A stretch of 64,000 nucleotides of DNA from Streptomyces sp. PCS3-D2 (GTDB lineage: Bacteria > Actinomycetota > Actinomycetes > Streptomycetales > Streptomycetaceae), in the NCBI RefSeq assembly GCF_000612545.2, contig NZ_CP097800.1, positions 7,060,001 to 7,124,000 on the forward strand. Direction: 5' to 3'. Positions 44,165 to 52,144 of the stretch are shown here, in pieces. The notes beneath the pieces were generated by a model that was not told the DNA's origin, searched no databases, and saw only the letters and a program-made list of their open reading frames with translations. The translations under genes were made by a program, and so were the position numbers. How positions within the stretch are numbered: position 1 is the first letter of the stretch; every line of letters starts with the position of its first letter.

Positions 44165-44602
44165 ATGAGCGAGACCGCCACCCACACCCCGACGAAGGTC
44201 CAGCTGCTGGAGCTGCTCGCAGCCATCGGCACCGCCCAGTGGCGCGAGTTCGCCGCGGCCGCCGCCCAGTACGGCCTCACGCCCACCCAGGCGCGGGTCC
44301 TCGCCCAGCTGGACGGCCCGGTGCCCATGCGCGGCCTCGCCGCCCTGCTCGTCTGCGACGCGTCCAACGTGACCGGCATCGTGGACCGGCTGGAGGCCCG
44401 CGAGCTCGTGCGGAGGGAGCCGTCCGCCGCCGACCGCCGCGTCAAGAACGTGGTGGCCACGGAAGCCGGCCGGGAGGTCATCCGCCGGGTGCGGGAGGAG
44501 ATGCAGGCGGCCCACGGCGCGCTCGACACGCTCGACGACGCCGAGAGCGCGACGCTCTACGCCCTGCTGGCCCGGCTGAGGCCGTCGATGGAGAAGAGCT
44601 AG
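44165..44602 (+). CDS. MarR family transcriptional regulator
   Basis: A 145-residue winged-helix protein. The recognition part is MRGLAALLVCDASNVTGIVDRLEARELVRREPSAADRRVKNVV (about residues 58-100), with the family DxR wing motif. It probably represses the divergent DHA2 pump and itself. The next gene starts 11 bases after its stop. Confidence 0.94.
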   Translation: MSETATHTPTKVQLLELLAAIGTAQWREFAAAAAQYGLTPTQARVLAQLDGPVPMRGLAALLVCDASNVTGIVDRLEARELVRREPSAADRRVKNVVATEAGREVIRRVREEMQAAHGALDTLDDAESATLYALLARLRPSMEKS

Positions 44603-44613
44603 TCTCGACCCCC

Positions 44614-44985
44614 GTGGACACTCTTCAGCGGATCAACGACGTGCCCGTGCTGATGTGCGCGGCCGAGGGCGAGACCATCGCGGGTGAAAGCGAAGCCCTG
44701 GACTGCATCGGCAACGCCTCCTACCTGGGCGCCGAGTGGGCCGTCATACCCGTCGAACGCCTCGGCGAGGCGTTCTTCCGGCTGAGCACCCGGGTCGCCG
44801 GTGGGATCATCCAGAAGTTCGTCCAGTACCGGGTGGGCCTCGTCGTCCTCGGCGACGTCTCCCGCCACACGGAGGCCAGCACGGCGCTGCGCGACTTCGT
44901 CCGCGAGTGCAACCGGGGCCGCCAGACGTGGTTCCTCGCTGACACCGACGAGCTGCGCGACCGGCTGACGGGCGCCGGGGCGTGA
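44614..44985 (+). CDS. DUF4180 family protein
   Basis: A 123-residue protein with the DUF4180 pattern: GEALDCIGNASYLGAEWAVIPVERLGEAFFRLSTRVAGGIIQKFVQY-like core (here SEALDCIGNASY near residue 30) and LVVLGDVSRHTEAS near 80. Function unknown. It follows the MarR gene by 11 bases and its stop overlaps the HutD start as GTGA, so the three genes may form an operon. Confidence 0.85.
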   Translation: MDTLQRINDVPVLMCAAEGETIAGESEALDCIGNASYLGAEWAVIPVERLGEAFFRLSTRVAGGIIQKFVQYRVGLVVLGDVSRHTEASTALRDFVRECNRGRQTWFLADTDELRDRLTGAGA

Positions 44986-45557
44986 ACGGCGACCACATCC
45001 GGATCCTGCGCGCGGCCGACCGCCCCGCCACGGTCTGGAAGAACGGCGGGGGAGTCACTCGGGAGATCGCCGTCTGGCCCGCGGACGCCGACATGGACTC
45101 GTTCCGGTGGCGGGCGAGTCTGGCCGAGGTGGCCGCCGACGGCCCCTTCTCGGCCTTCCCCGGCATCGACCGCACCCTGACCCTCGCCGAGGGCGCGGGC
45201 ATGGACCTCGTGGTGGGAGGCGAGCGCCGGCTCGTCACCGAACGCTTCGCACCGCAGGACTTCGCCGGGGACGAGCCGACGGACTGCCGGCTCGTCGGCG
45301 GTCCGGTCGTGAACTTCAACGTGATGTACCGCCGCGGCACGACGACGGCGCGGACCGTCGTCGTCCGGGACAGCCTCGCCCTGGCGGCCGAACCGGGCGA
45401 GACCCTGCTGGTGGTCGTCCTGGACGGCTCGGCGGCGCTGGACACCCCGCAGGGCCCGGCCCGCACCCTGGGCCCGTACGACGCGCTCCTCGCCCGGGGC
45501 GGGTTCGCCGGACGCGTACGGACCGACGGCCGCGCGGCTGTGGTCCGCTTCCGCTAG
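44982..45557 (+). CDS. HutD/Ves family protein
   Basis: A 191-residue bicupin-like protein. The N-terminus ATVWKNGGGVTREIAVWP (about 16-33) is diagnostic, with FRWRASLAEVAADGPFSAFPGIDRTL after it. HutD proteins accompany histidine-utilisation genes in many bacteria, perhaps limiting urocanate or formiminoglutamate pools, but no hut gene is here. The GTG start overlaps the preceding stop. Confidence 0.92.
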   Translation: MNGDHIRILRAADRPATVWKNGGGVTREIAVWPADADMDSFRWRASLAEVAADGPFSAFPGIDRTLTLAEGAGMDLVVGGERRLVTERFAPQDFAGDEPTDCRLVGGPVVNFNVMYRRGTTTARTVVVRDSLALAAEPGETLLVVVLDGSAALDTPQGPARTLGPYDALLARGGFAGRVRTDGRAAVVRFR

Positions 45558-45580
45558 GGCAGGGGCCGATCGATCGGGAG

Positions 45581-45625
45581 CCCGTCCAGCCCGTCCAGCC
45601 CGTCCAGCCCGTCCAGCCCGTCCAG
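45581..45625 (+). repeat. Five perfect copies of a 9-bp tandem repeat
   Basis: CCCGTCCAG is repeated five times without change in the short gap between the convergent HutD gene and the hypothetical gene. It is not in a confirmed gene. Slippage-prone; usable as a VNTR marker. Confidence 0.9.
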
Positions 45626-45675
45626 CGCGTCCCGGCGGGCTGACGGCGGCACCGGCGAGGGCGGAGCGGCCGACG

Positions 45676-46272
45676 TCATCTCGCGGGCACGGTGGGGGCC
45701 GGGGGGTGAACCTCCAGGACGACCGCGGTGCCGGCCACGGTCCGGTCCTCGTACATCTGGATCTGCTGGCCGGTCTCGACGTGGGTCCAGTGGGCGGGGG
45801 TGAGGGGAACGAGGCGGACGGTGGCCCGGCCGCCCGGCTGCAGAAGGGGCATGTCCTCGACCCACAGTCCTGCGATGCTCACCGCGACACCTCCGGTCGG
45901 TGAGAGGTTCCCGATGTCCCACAGGGGCCGCAGGACACCGTGACCGGAGATCGGCGTCCTGCGTCGGGCCTGCGTGGTGGGACGAAGCGTCAGATCGGCC
46001 CGGACCATTCCGTTGCGGATCTCGGCACACCGCCAGTGGCACCAGGCCCGGCTCTGCTCGAAGCCGAGCTGCTCGGCCGCCTCGGCAAGCTGCTCCCAGA
46101 ACGCCGAGGGCAGCGGCGGCCCGTCTCCGAGCTCCTCCGGCAGGCCCACGGCCGTCCGCCATTCGTCGTGGGCGAGATAGTCCCAGACGTCCAGCACGGT
46201 GAGGTCGTTCTCGGTGGCGAGCTCCTCCGGGACGAGGAGCGAAGCCGCTTCGAGTAGCTCGGTGACATGCAT
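45676..46272 (-). CDS. Hypothetical protein
   Basis: About 198 residues. An acidic helical N-terminal half (TELLEAASLLVPEELATEND, then DVWDYLAHDEWRTAVGLPEELG) is followed by a beta-rich C-terminal half with GLWVEDMPLLQPGGRATVRLVPL, which looks like a sugar- or metal-binding barrel. I do not recognise the family. ATG 46290 is an alternative start; neither has a good ribosome-binding site. Confidence 0.65.
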   Translation of the reverse strand: MHVTELLEAASLLVPEELATENDLTVLDVWDYLAHDEWRTAVGLPEELGDGPPLPSAFWEQLAEAAEQLGFEQSRAWCHWRCAEIRNGMVRADLTLRPTTQARRRTPISGHGVLRPLWDIGNLSPTGGVAVSIAGLWVEDMPLLQPGGRATVRLVPLTPAHWTHVETGQQIQMYEDRTVAGTAVVLEVHPPAPTVPAR

Positions 46273-46425
46273 GCAGCCATGGTCGGCCATGCTGTCGGGC
46301 CGCGTCGCATCGTCCCGCTCCAGGTCCTGTGCGGCGTCGGGATGACGAGCCCGTCCCGTACACCGCGTCCTGGCGCGCATCGCCCCGCCGGACGGCAGGC
46401 GTGCGGTCCGGCGGGGCGGAGTACG

Positions 46426-46773
46426 TCAGCGGTGGCCCAGTACGTTGACCACCCGGCCGTTGGGGTCACGGACGAAGAACCGCCGCACCCCCCACTCCTC
46501 GTCCTGAAGAGGGTGGACGATCTCCGCGCCGCTCTCCCGCACGGCCGTGTAGGCGGCGTCCACGTCGTCCACCTCGATGCTCATGTCGGGAACAACGGGT
46601 GCGGTCTTGTCCCGGGACATGATGCTGATCTGCGCCGTCGGACTGGACGGGGACGCGAGCGTCATGATCCAGCCGTGGTTCATGACCTCCTCGAACCCGA
46701 GCAGGCCGTAGAACTCGCGGCTCTCCTGTGCAGCCTCCGACTGGACATTGGGTACGACACGTCGCGTGGCCAT
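46426..46773 (-). CDS. VOC/glyoxalase superfamily protein
   Basis: A 115-residue single-module vicinal-oxygen-chelate fold: REFYGLLGFEEVMNHGWIMTL near residues 19-40 and FFVRDPNGRVVNVLGHR at the C-terminus. Such proteins dimerise and include lyases, dioxygenases and drug-binding proteins; the specific role is unknown. GGAGAC lies before the ATG. Confidence 0.88.
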   Translation of the reverse strand: MATRRVVPNVQSEAAQESREFYGLLGFEEVMNHGWIMTLASPSSPTAQISIMSRDKTAPVVPDMSIEVDDVDAAYTAVRESGAEIVHPLQDEEWGVRRFFVRDPNGRVVNVLGHR

Positions 46774-46893
46774 CGATGTCTCCAAGGTGGGAACGAGCCG
46801 GCGTTGGGGCTCCCCAGAGGTACTACGGCCCGCGGGCCGCCGCACGCGCTTTCGGCGCACGCTCCGAACAAGCCGCTGCCGGCCGGTCGCCGA

Positions 46894-48699
46894 TCAGCGG
46901 GTGCCGAGCTTGATCCATTTCGCCGTGCTGGGGACGCCCCGCGCGTCGAGCAGGAAGAGCATGTAGGAGCCGGGCGGCGCGTCGGCGGCACCGGGTGGGG
47001 TGCGCAGCGCGATCCGGTGGCCCTGGATGTCGGTGATCCGCAGGTCGAGGTGGCGCTGGCTGGTGTTGACCGAGTGCGTTGCCGTCGTCGGGGCCAGCAG
47101 TACGGCGCGCCTGACGTCCTCGGCCGTCGAGCTGGACACCTGGAAGGCCGTGTCGTACCGGAGGTCGCCCGCCGGGACCCGGTCGAGCGCCGGCCGGGCG
47201 CCCCGGTGCAGATAGGCGGGCTCGTAGAGCTCGATGCTGCCGTCCATCCCGTCCCCGATGTCGGGATCGTTGGCGATCTGCTGGAGTTCGTCGCCGGTGA
47301 CCATCATCCGTCCGTCCGGCAGCACCAGGGCGTTGGAGTGGTAGCCGCGCGGCAGCCGTTGGGCCGGTCCCGTCCTCCACCGGCCGCTCGCGTCGCGCAC
47401 CTCGATCTGTCGGTACTTCGGGTCGGCCTCCGGGTTGAACGGGCCGTGGCCGTAGTCCCTGGTGTCCAGGGCCCCGTTGACAGTGAGCAGCGTGCCGTCC
47501 GGCAGGATCAGGGTGTCGTCCTGGGTGCGGCCGAAGGCCCTGGGCTCCTCGGTCGTCCAGCGTCCCCCGGACAGCCGGTATGTGTGCGGGTCACGCGGGT
47601 CGCCGCCGAGGACGAGGACGGAGTCCGGGCCCCGGAAGCCCGCCGGCAGCGGCACGGCCGAGCCGTAGCCCCGGAAGTCGGCGGGCCGCCGAGGAAGCTC
47701 GCTGCGTACGTCCCCGACCGGGTCGAAGAGCCACTGCTGGTCGGCGTCGCGGCCGAGGCCGTAGATCATCCCGTCGCGCAGCGAGAACAGGTGCGGGTAG
47801 TCGTTGCGGAAGGGGGCGTCCGAGCGGAGCCGCTCGGCGGGGACGCCGGCGGGGATGTCGTACGGCCGCCAGGGAACGCGGTGTCCGAGCGCGGGGAAGC
47901 GTTCCACCACCGGGGTGGGGGTGCCCGTGCCGCGCTCGGACTGGCCGGACATGATGATCTGCCGGCCGTCCGCCCCGGTCACGACCGAGGGGTACCAGCG
48001 GCCGACGGCCAGGTCGCGGTTGCGGAACCACTTCTCGGTCCACGGGTCGAAGACGAAGGACAGCCGGGCGCCGCTGCCGCCCCTGCCGCCGAGGTTGCCG
48101 CCGAAGACCCCGACCATCCCGTTGGGTAGGTAGGAGTGCCCGGCGCAGAAGAACGGCGCCGGGCGGGGGGAATGGGTGCCGTCGGGCATCAGCACCACCG
48201 GCGGCGGTACGTTCCGGAAGGCCCGGGGCCCGGTCCCCGCAGCGGGGTTCCAGAGCCAGGCCCGGCCCGCGTTGGCCGGGCCGACGGTGTTCGTCGGCCC
48301 GGTCTCCTTCGTGGGGTCGGACTCCACGCGTTCGAAGGAGAACAGCAGCACCTTCCCGGTGGGCAGCAGGGCCACGTGGACGCCGAAGTCGGGGGAGGGG
48401 AAGAACTGCGTGAAGCGGCCGAACCGGGCGGGGTCGAAGCCGGCGTTGACCCTGCGCTGGGACTCCTCCAGACCGGCCAGGCTCGCCGTGCGCCTCGCCT
48501 GCGGGTACCCCGTGGTGTCCTGGGCGGCCCGGCGCAGCCGGGCGTGGGTGCGGGCATGCTCCTCGCCCAGGACGCCGGCTTCGTCGCCGATGTGGTGGAC
48601 CGCGGCCCGGGCCGGCGCGGGTGGCCCGGCGGTGGGAAGGGCCAGGGCTGCGGCGAGGGCCAGCGCCGACAGGGCGGCGGACCGGGACGGGCGGGACAT
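46894..48699 (-). CDS. Secreted copper-radical oxidase (galactose/glyoxal-oxidase-like)
   Basis: A 601-residue protein. Signal peptide about 1-35; a Kelch-type beta propeller; a C-terminal DUF1929 domain. Expected copper-site residues are visible: Cys in PFFCAGHSYLPNG near 169 (thioether Cys), Tyr-His in LPRGYHSNAL near 455, and His in THSVNTSQRH near 546. It would oxidise primary alcohols or aldehydes and release hydrogen peroxide. It differs from the hyphal-tip GlxA context because no cellulose-synthase gene is adjacent. GTGAGGAG precedes the ATG. Confidence 0.88.
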   Translation of the reverse strand: MSRPSRSAALSALALAAALALPTAGPPAPARAAVHHIGDEAGVLGEEHARTHARLRRAAQDTTGYPQARRTASLAGLEESQRRVNAGFDPARFGRFTQFFPSPDFGVHVALLPTGKVLLFSFERVESDPTKETGPTNTVGPANAGRAWLWNPAAGTGPRAFRNVPPPVVLMPDGTHSPRPAPFFCAGHSYLPNGMVGVFGGNLGGRGGSGARLSFVFDPWTEKWFRNRDLAVGRWYPSVVTGADGRQIIMSGQSERGTGTPTPVVERFPALGHRVPWRPYDIPAGVPAERLRSDAPFRNDYPHLFSLRDGMIYGLGRDADQQWLFDPVGDVRSELPRRPADFRGYGSAVPLPAGFRGPDSVLVLGGDPRDPHTYRLSGGRWTTEEPRAFGRTQDDTLILPDGTLLTVNGALDTRDYGHGPFNPEADPKYRQIEVRDASGRWRTGPAQRLPRGYHSNALVLPDGRMMVTGDELQQIANDPDIGDGMDGSIELYEPAYLHRGARPALDRVPAGDLRYDTAFQVSSSTAEDVRRAVLLAPTTATHSVNTSQRHLDLRITDIQGHRIALRTPPGAADAPPGSYMLFLLDARGVPSTAKWIKLGTR

Positions 48700-48971
48700 C
48701 GAACTCCTCACCGCAGGATGGCCCGGAGCGGAGGTCGGGGACGGCTCCGGAAGCCGCTGAGGGACTGAAGGAACCCGCCGATATTAGGGCATAAGTGGAG
48801 CTATGCCATGGATGGTCGGCCCGGCCGGTGCTTCTTGAAGGTCTCTTGGGGCCGATTGCCGGGCTATTTGGGGCGATTTATCGTTTCTGCGGTGAATCGT
48901 TTCGGCCGTCAAGGTGAGACCGCGTGCCCACCGGCCGGCTCCGTCCGGCGCGGACCGCTATCCATGTCGGT

Positions 48972-49622
48972 GTGATCAAGTCGCTCCGTACCGGATTCAC
49001 CGCAGCCGCCGTGACCGCAACGCTCGTCACGCTCAGTCCCGCCGCCGGGGCCTCCCCCTCGGCCCCCCTCGACCAAGTGGCCGTGGACGTCGCCACGGTC
49101 AACGGATCGGGCTGCCGTCCCGGCAGTGCCGCCGTCGCCGTGTCGCCCGACAACTCGGCCTTCACCGTCACCTACAGCGAGTACGTGGCCCAGGCGGGCG
49201 GCGGCGCCCCCGCCGTCGAGGGCCGCAAGAACTGTCTCCTGTCCCTCGTCGTGCACGTCCCGCAGGGCTACACCTACGCCATCGCGAAGGTGGACTACCG
49301 GGGCTTCGGCAGCCTCCAGCCGGGCGCGGTCGGCACGCAGAAGGCCAGCTACTACTTCCAGGGCATGAGCCAGACCGCCTACCGGACCCACCGGTTCGTC
49401 GGGGCGCTCGACGACAACTGGCAGGCCACCGACACCACCGGCATCGAAGCCCTGGCCTGGTCGCCCTGCGGCGAGCAGCGCAACTTCAACATCAACACCG
49501 AACTGCGTGCGGAGGTGGGCACGTCCGACCCGTCGAGGACCAGCTTCATGGCCCTCGACTCGACGGACGGCAGCATCAACAGCGTGTACCACTTCTCCTG
49601 GAAGCAGTGCCCCCAGCGCTGA
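48972..49622 (+). CDS. DUF4360 secreted protein
   Basis: A 216-residue protein. Signal peptide about 1-27 (ending AAGASP), then the DUF4360 domain with VNGSGCRPGSAAVAVSPDNSAFTVTYSEYVA and RKNCLLSLVVHVPQGYTYAI, and a C-terminal WKQCPQR; the four cysteines can form two disulfides. Function unknown. The GTG start has a weak ribosome-binding site; it is divergent from the oxidase gene. Confidence 0.88.
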   Translation: MIKSLRTGFTAAAVTATLVTLSPAAGASPSAPLDQVAVDVATVNGSGCRPGSAAVAVSPDNSAFTVTYSEYVAQAGGGAPAVEGRKNCLLSLVVHVPQGYTYAIAKVDYRGFGSLQPGAVGTQKASYYFQGMSQTAYRTHRFVGALDDNWQATDTTGIEALAWSPCGEQRNFNINTELRAEVGTSDPSRTSFMALDSTDGSINSVYHFSWKQCPQR

Positions 49623-49964
49623 CCGGCAGAGCACGCTGCCGGCCCCGTCGGGGACCGGTTTGCGGCATCGCCTCGCGGACGGATCCGTCCATCGAGCGGC
49701 TCTGGCCCGTACGGCGTGTCCGGCCGTTCATATGACTACTTCGTGCCCGAGTCGTTCCTGTGGGCATGGGGCGGGGCGATCTCGCGGATGCCGAGTGGGA
49801 ACGGCTTCGGCCGTTCCCACCGGTCGGCAGCGGGCCTTGTGGCACGGTAGACGCTCCGGTTCTGGTGCCGTGCGCCCGGCGCGTGCCCCTTTCCCCACCC
49901 GTGTTGCCGGCGTGCAGGAGAACCTGAAGAGGGTCCGGGGCCTGCGTCGGGCGCGGGCTCCACG
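49623..49964. other. Intergenic region with a UUCG-capped hairpin
   Basis: There is no supportable gene in these 342 bases. A perfect 11-bp stem with a TTCG tetraloop lies at 49795-49820. Codons around 49735-49800 read like a fragment of protein (YFVPESFLWAWGGAI), possibly decayed coding sequence. Confidence 0.4.
49795..49820. terminator. Perfect hairpin with TTCG tetraloop
   Basis: GTGGGAACGGC (49795-49805), TTCG, GCCGTTCCCAC (49810-49820). It lies between the convergent DUF4360 and LacI genes and can end both transcripts. Confidence 0.6.
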
Positions 49965-51008
49965 TCAGGCCGACGCGCGCTCCACCAGGATCGTTTCGGT
50001 GATCACCGGCCCCGGCGCGGTCCGGCCCTCGCGGCCGTCTCCCAGCCGCTCCATCAGCAGCCGGGCCATCGTCCGCCCCATGCCCTCGATGTCCTGGCGC
50101 ACCGTCGTCAGCGGAGGGTCGGCGCTCTCCGCCACCGGTTCGGCGTCGTCGAAGCCCACCACCGAGACCTCCCCGGGGACCACCCGGCCGCGCTCGCGCA
50201 GCACGCGCAGTGCCCCGGTCGCCATCAGGTCGTTGCCGGCGAACACCGCGTCGATCGAGGGGTCCCGGTCCAGCAGTTCGGCCATCGCGCGGGCTCCGCC
50301 CGCCGCGGTGAAGTCCCCCACGGCGACCAGCTCGGACCCCGCGGCCGGGAGTACGTCGCGATAGCCGCTCAGCCGGTCGGCCGCCGAGGTCTGGTCGAGC
50401 GGGCCGCAGATGTGCGCGATCCGTCGCCGTCCCCGCGCCAGCAAGTGGCGTACGGCGTCCCGGGCGCCCCCGCGGTTGTCCGCGTCCACGTATGTCACCC
50501 GGCCGTCCTCCCCGGGCCCGGCGGTCCAGCCCGGACGCCCGCCGTAGACCATGGGCATGCCGATGCGGGCGGCGATGGAGGGCAGCGGGTCGTCGGTGTG
50601 CAGGGAGAAGGCGAGGGCTCCGTCGACATGGCCGCCGGCCAGGTACCGCTCGATGCGGTCGTAGTCGCAGTGGTCCTCCACCAGCAGCAGCACCAGCTGG
50701 GCGTCGTGCGCGGTCAACTCCTTGCTGATGCCGCGTATCTGACGGGAGAAGAAGGGGTCCGAGAAGATCCTCGCCTCGGGCTCGGGAATGATCACCGCGA
50801 CGGCGCCGGTGCGTCGGGTGACCAGTGTGCGGGCCGCGTGGTTCGGGATGTAACCCAACTCCTGGATCGCCGTCTGCACCCGTTCGGCCAGATGCGGGCG
50901 GACTCCGTCACCGCCGTTGACCACACGGGAGACCGTGGCCCTCGACACGCCCGCGAGCGCCGCGACGGCCTCCAGGGTGGGACGGCTGCCGGAACGCGGT
51001 TCGGGCAC
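49965..51008 (-). CDS. LacI family transcriptional regulator
   Basis: A 347-residue regulator. HTH near residues 10-60: TLEAVAALAGVSRATVSRVVNG, hinge PNHAARTLVTRRTG. The effector domain ends with VVGFDDAEPVAESADPPLTTVRQDIEGMG. The GTG start follows GGAGGAAA. No obvious target operon is adjacent; two direct copies of TGATCAAC lie upstream. Confidence 0.94.
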   Translation of the reverse strand: MPEPRSGSRPTLEAVAALAGVSRATVSRVVNGGDGVRPHLAERVQTAIQELGYIPNHAARTLVTRRTGAVAVIIPEPEARIFSDPFFSRQIRGISKELTAHDAQLVLLLVEDHCDYDRIERYLAGGHVDGALAFSLHTDDPLPSIAARIGMPMVYGGRPGWTAGPGEDGRVTYVDADNRGGARDAVRHLLARGRRRIAHICGPLDQTSAADRLSGYRDVLPAAGSELVAVGDFTAAGGARAMAELLDRDPSIDAVFAGNDLMATGALRVLRERGRVVPGEVSVVGFDDAEPVAESADPPLTTVRQDIEGMGRTMARLLMERLGDGREGRTAPGPVITETILVERASA

Positions 51009-51021
51009 GTGATTTCCTCCA

Positions 51022-51071
51022 TGATCAACAGGCGGTGGCCTCGCCGAACAGAAGGGTAACGGGTGATCAAC
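51022..51071. promoter_or_regulatory. Direct repeats TGATCAAC upstream of LacI gene
   Basis: TGATCAAC at 51022-51029 and 51064-51071, exactly 42 bp apart (four DNA turns), so both face the same side of the helix. Confidence 0.4.
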
Positions 51072-51276
51072 GTCCGGGGTGAGTCCAGGAGGTGGACCGG
51101 AGCGCGGAGGGGGTGTTCCGCCGGTACGGCCTCCCCGGCACGGACCGCTCCGGCAGGGTGCCGTCGGCCGGGGCCGCGGGCGACGACGCGCCCGTCGGCG
51201 GTGACCTGCGGGAAACCGCCCGGTCCCGCGCGACCCGGGCGGGGGCACGCACCCCGCGCGGGCCCCTACCGGGCCG

Positions 51277-51630
51277 CTACATGTGGGACTGCCCGTAGTA
51301 GTGGCCGAACCGGTCCATGAAATTCGGCTCACCGGCGTACTTGGCCTCGTCGTAGTCGGGCGCGTTCCTGATCTGCTCCTTGGTCAGGCTCAGGTAGACC
51401 TTCTCCTCGGCCGTGTCGATGCGCTCGACGACGCCGGCCGGCAGGAGGACGTGCTTGCCGAGGATCCAGACGCCCGTGTCGACGACGATGTGGGAGGAGC
51501 GGAAGTCGGCGGAGTGCTTGTCGACCTTTCCGATGTGGCCGTCGGTGGCCTCGACCTTGTAGCCGACGAGGTCGATGCCGCTGTGGTGGCCGGCAGCCTC
51601 GTGGTATCCCCAGATGTCCTTCTCGGTCAC
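51277..51630 (-). CDS. PRC-barrel domain protein
   Basis: A 117-residue protein with a PRC-barrel core (about residues 18-85): DLVGYKVEATDGHIGKVDKHS and VDTGVWILGKHVLLPAGVVERID. PRC barrels occur in photosynthetic reaction centre H subunits and RNA-processing proteins; stand-alone actinobacterial forms are of unknown function and often stress-linked. The start ATG is followed by TEKDIWGYHEAAGH. Confidence 0.9.
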   Translation of the reverse strand: MTEKDIWGYHEAAGHHSGIDLVGYKVEATDGHIGKVDKHSADFRSSHIVVDTGVWILGKHVLLPAGVVERIDTAEEKVYLSLTKEQIRNAPDYDEAKYAGEPNFMDRFGHYYGQSHM

Positions 51631-51786
51631 GACTCCCGCCTCTCTGCAACCGTACGCGTAGCCGCCCCAAGGCCCTGCCCGACCGGTGACTCCGGTGAGG
51701 AGCCGAGGACGCCGCCCCGGTGGACGGCAAGGAAGGTGGGGGCGCGGCCCGTGGGCGCCCCGTGGCTCCGGTGCACGGCGACCTCC

Positions 51787-52044
51787 TCAGGTGGAAGGTC
51801 GCCGGGGGCCGGCGGGTCGTTCGCCGTCCGGCCCCGTCCAGCGGGTGCCCGGGCCGGACCGGCCGGGCTCGACCGGCCGGTCGAGGCGGCTCGCCTCGTC
51901 CGTGTCCGCGGCCCGAGTGGTCCCGTCGTCCCCGCCCGCGTCCCCGGGCGCCTTCCCGGCCCGGGGTGCGGCGTGCGGTGCCCGGTGCCGGTCTTCGTCG
52001 CCGTGGTGCAGCGGTACTCCTCCTGCGCCGCCCTGGTCGTCCAT
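51787..52044 (-). CDS. Small disordered hypothetical protein
   Basis: About 85 residues, very rich in Gly, Asp, Arg, His and Pro, with no hydrophobic core. GAAGGAG sits 5-6 bases before the ATG, a good translation signal. No family recognised; the product may be intrinsically disordered. Confidence 0.5.
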   Translation of the reverse strand: MDDQGGAGGVPLHHGDEDRHRAPHAAPRAGKAPGDAGGDDGTTRAADTDEASRLDRPVEPGRSGPGTRWTGPDGERPAGPRRPST

Positions 52045-52144
52045 GACAGCTCCTTCCATGTCCCCGGAGCCCCCTCACCCGGCGCGTTCCCGGCCGAGGT
52101 GACGGGAAACCCCTCTCCTCGCACGACCCTCGTGTCGTCTCGTG

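Noticed and set aside
45581-45625. CRISPR array
   Set aside because: The repeats are 9 bp long, contiguous and without spacers; no cas gene is present.
46894-48699. GlxA of the cslA-glxA hyphal-tip locus
   Set aside because: The oxidase is related, but no cslA or other tip-glycan gene is adjacent, so the symbol was withheld.
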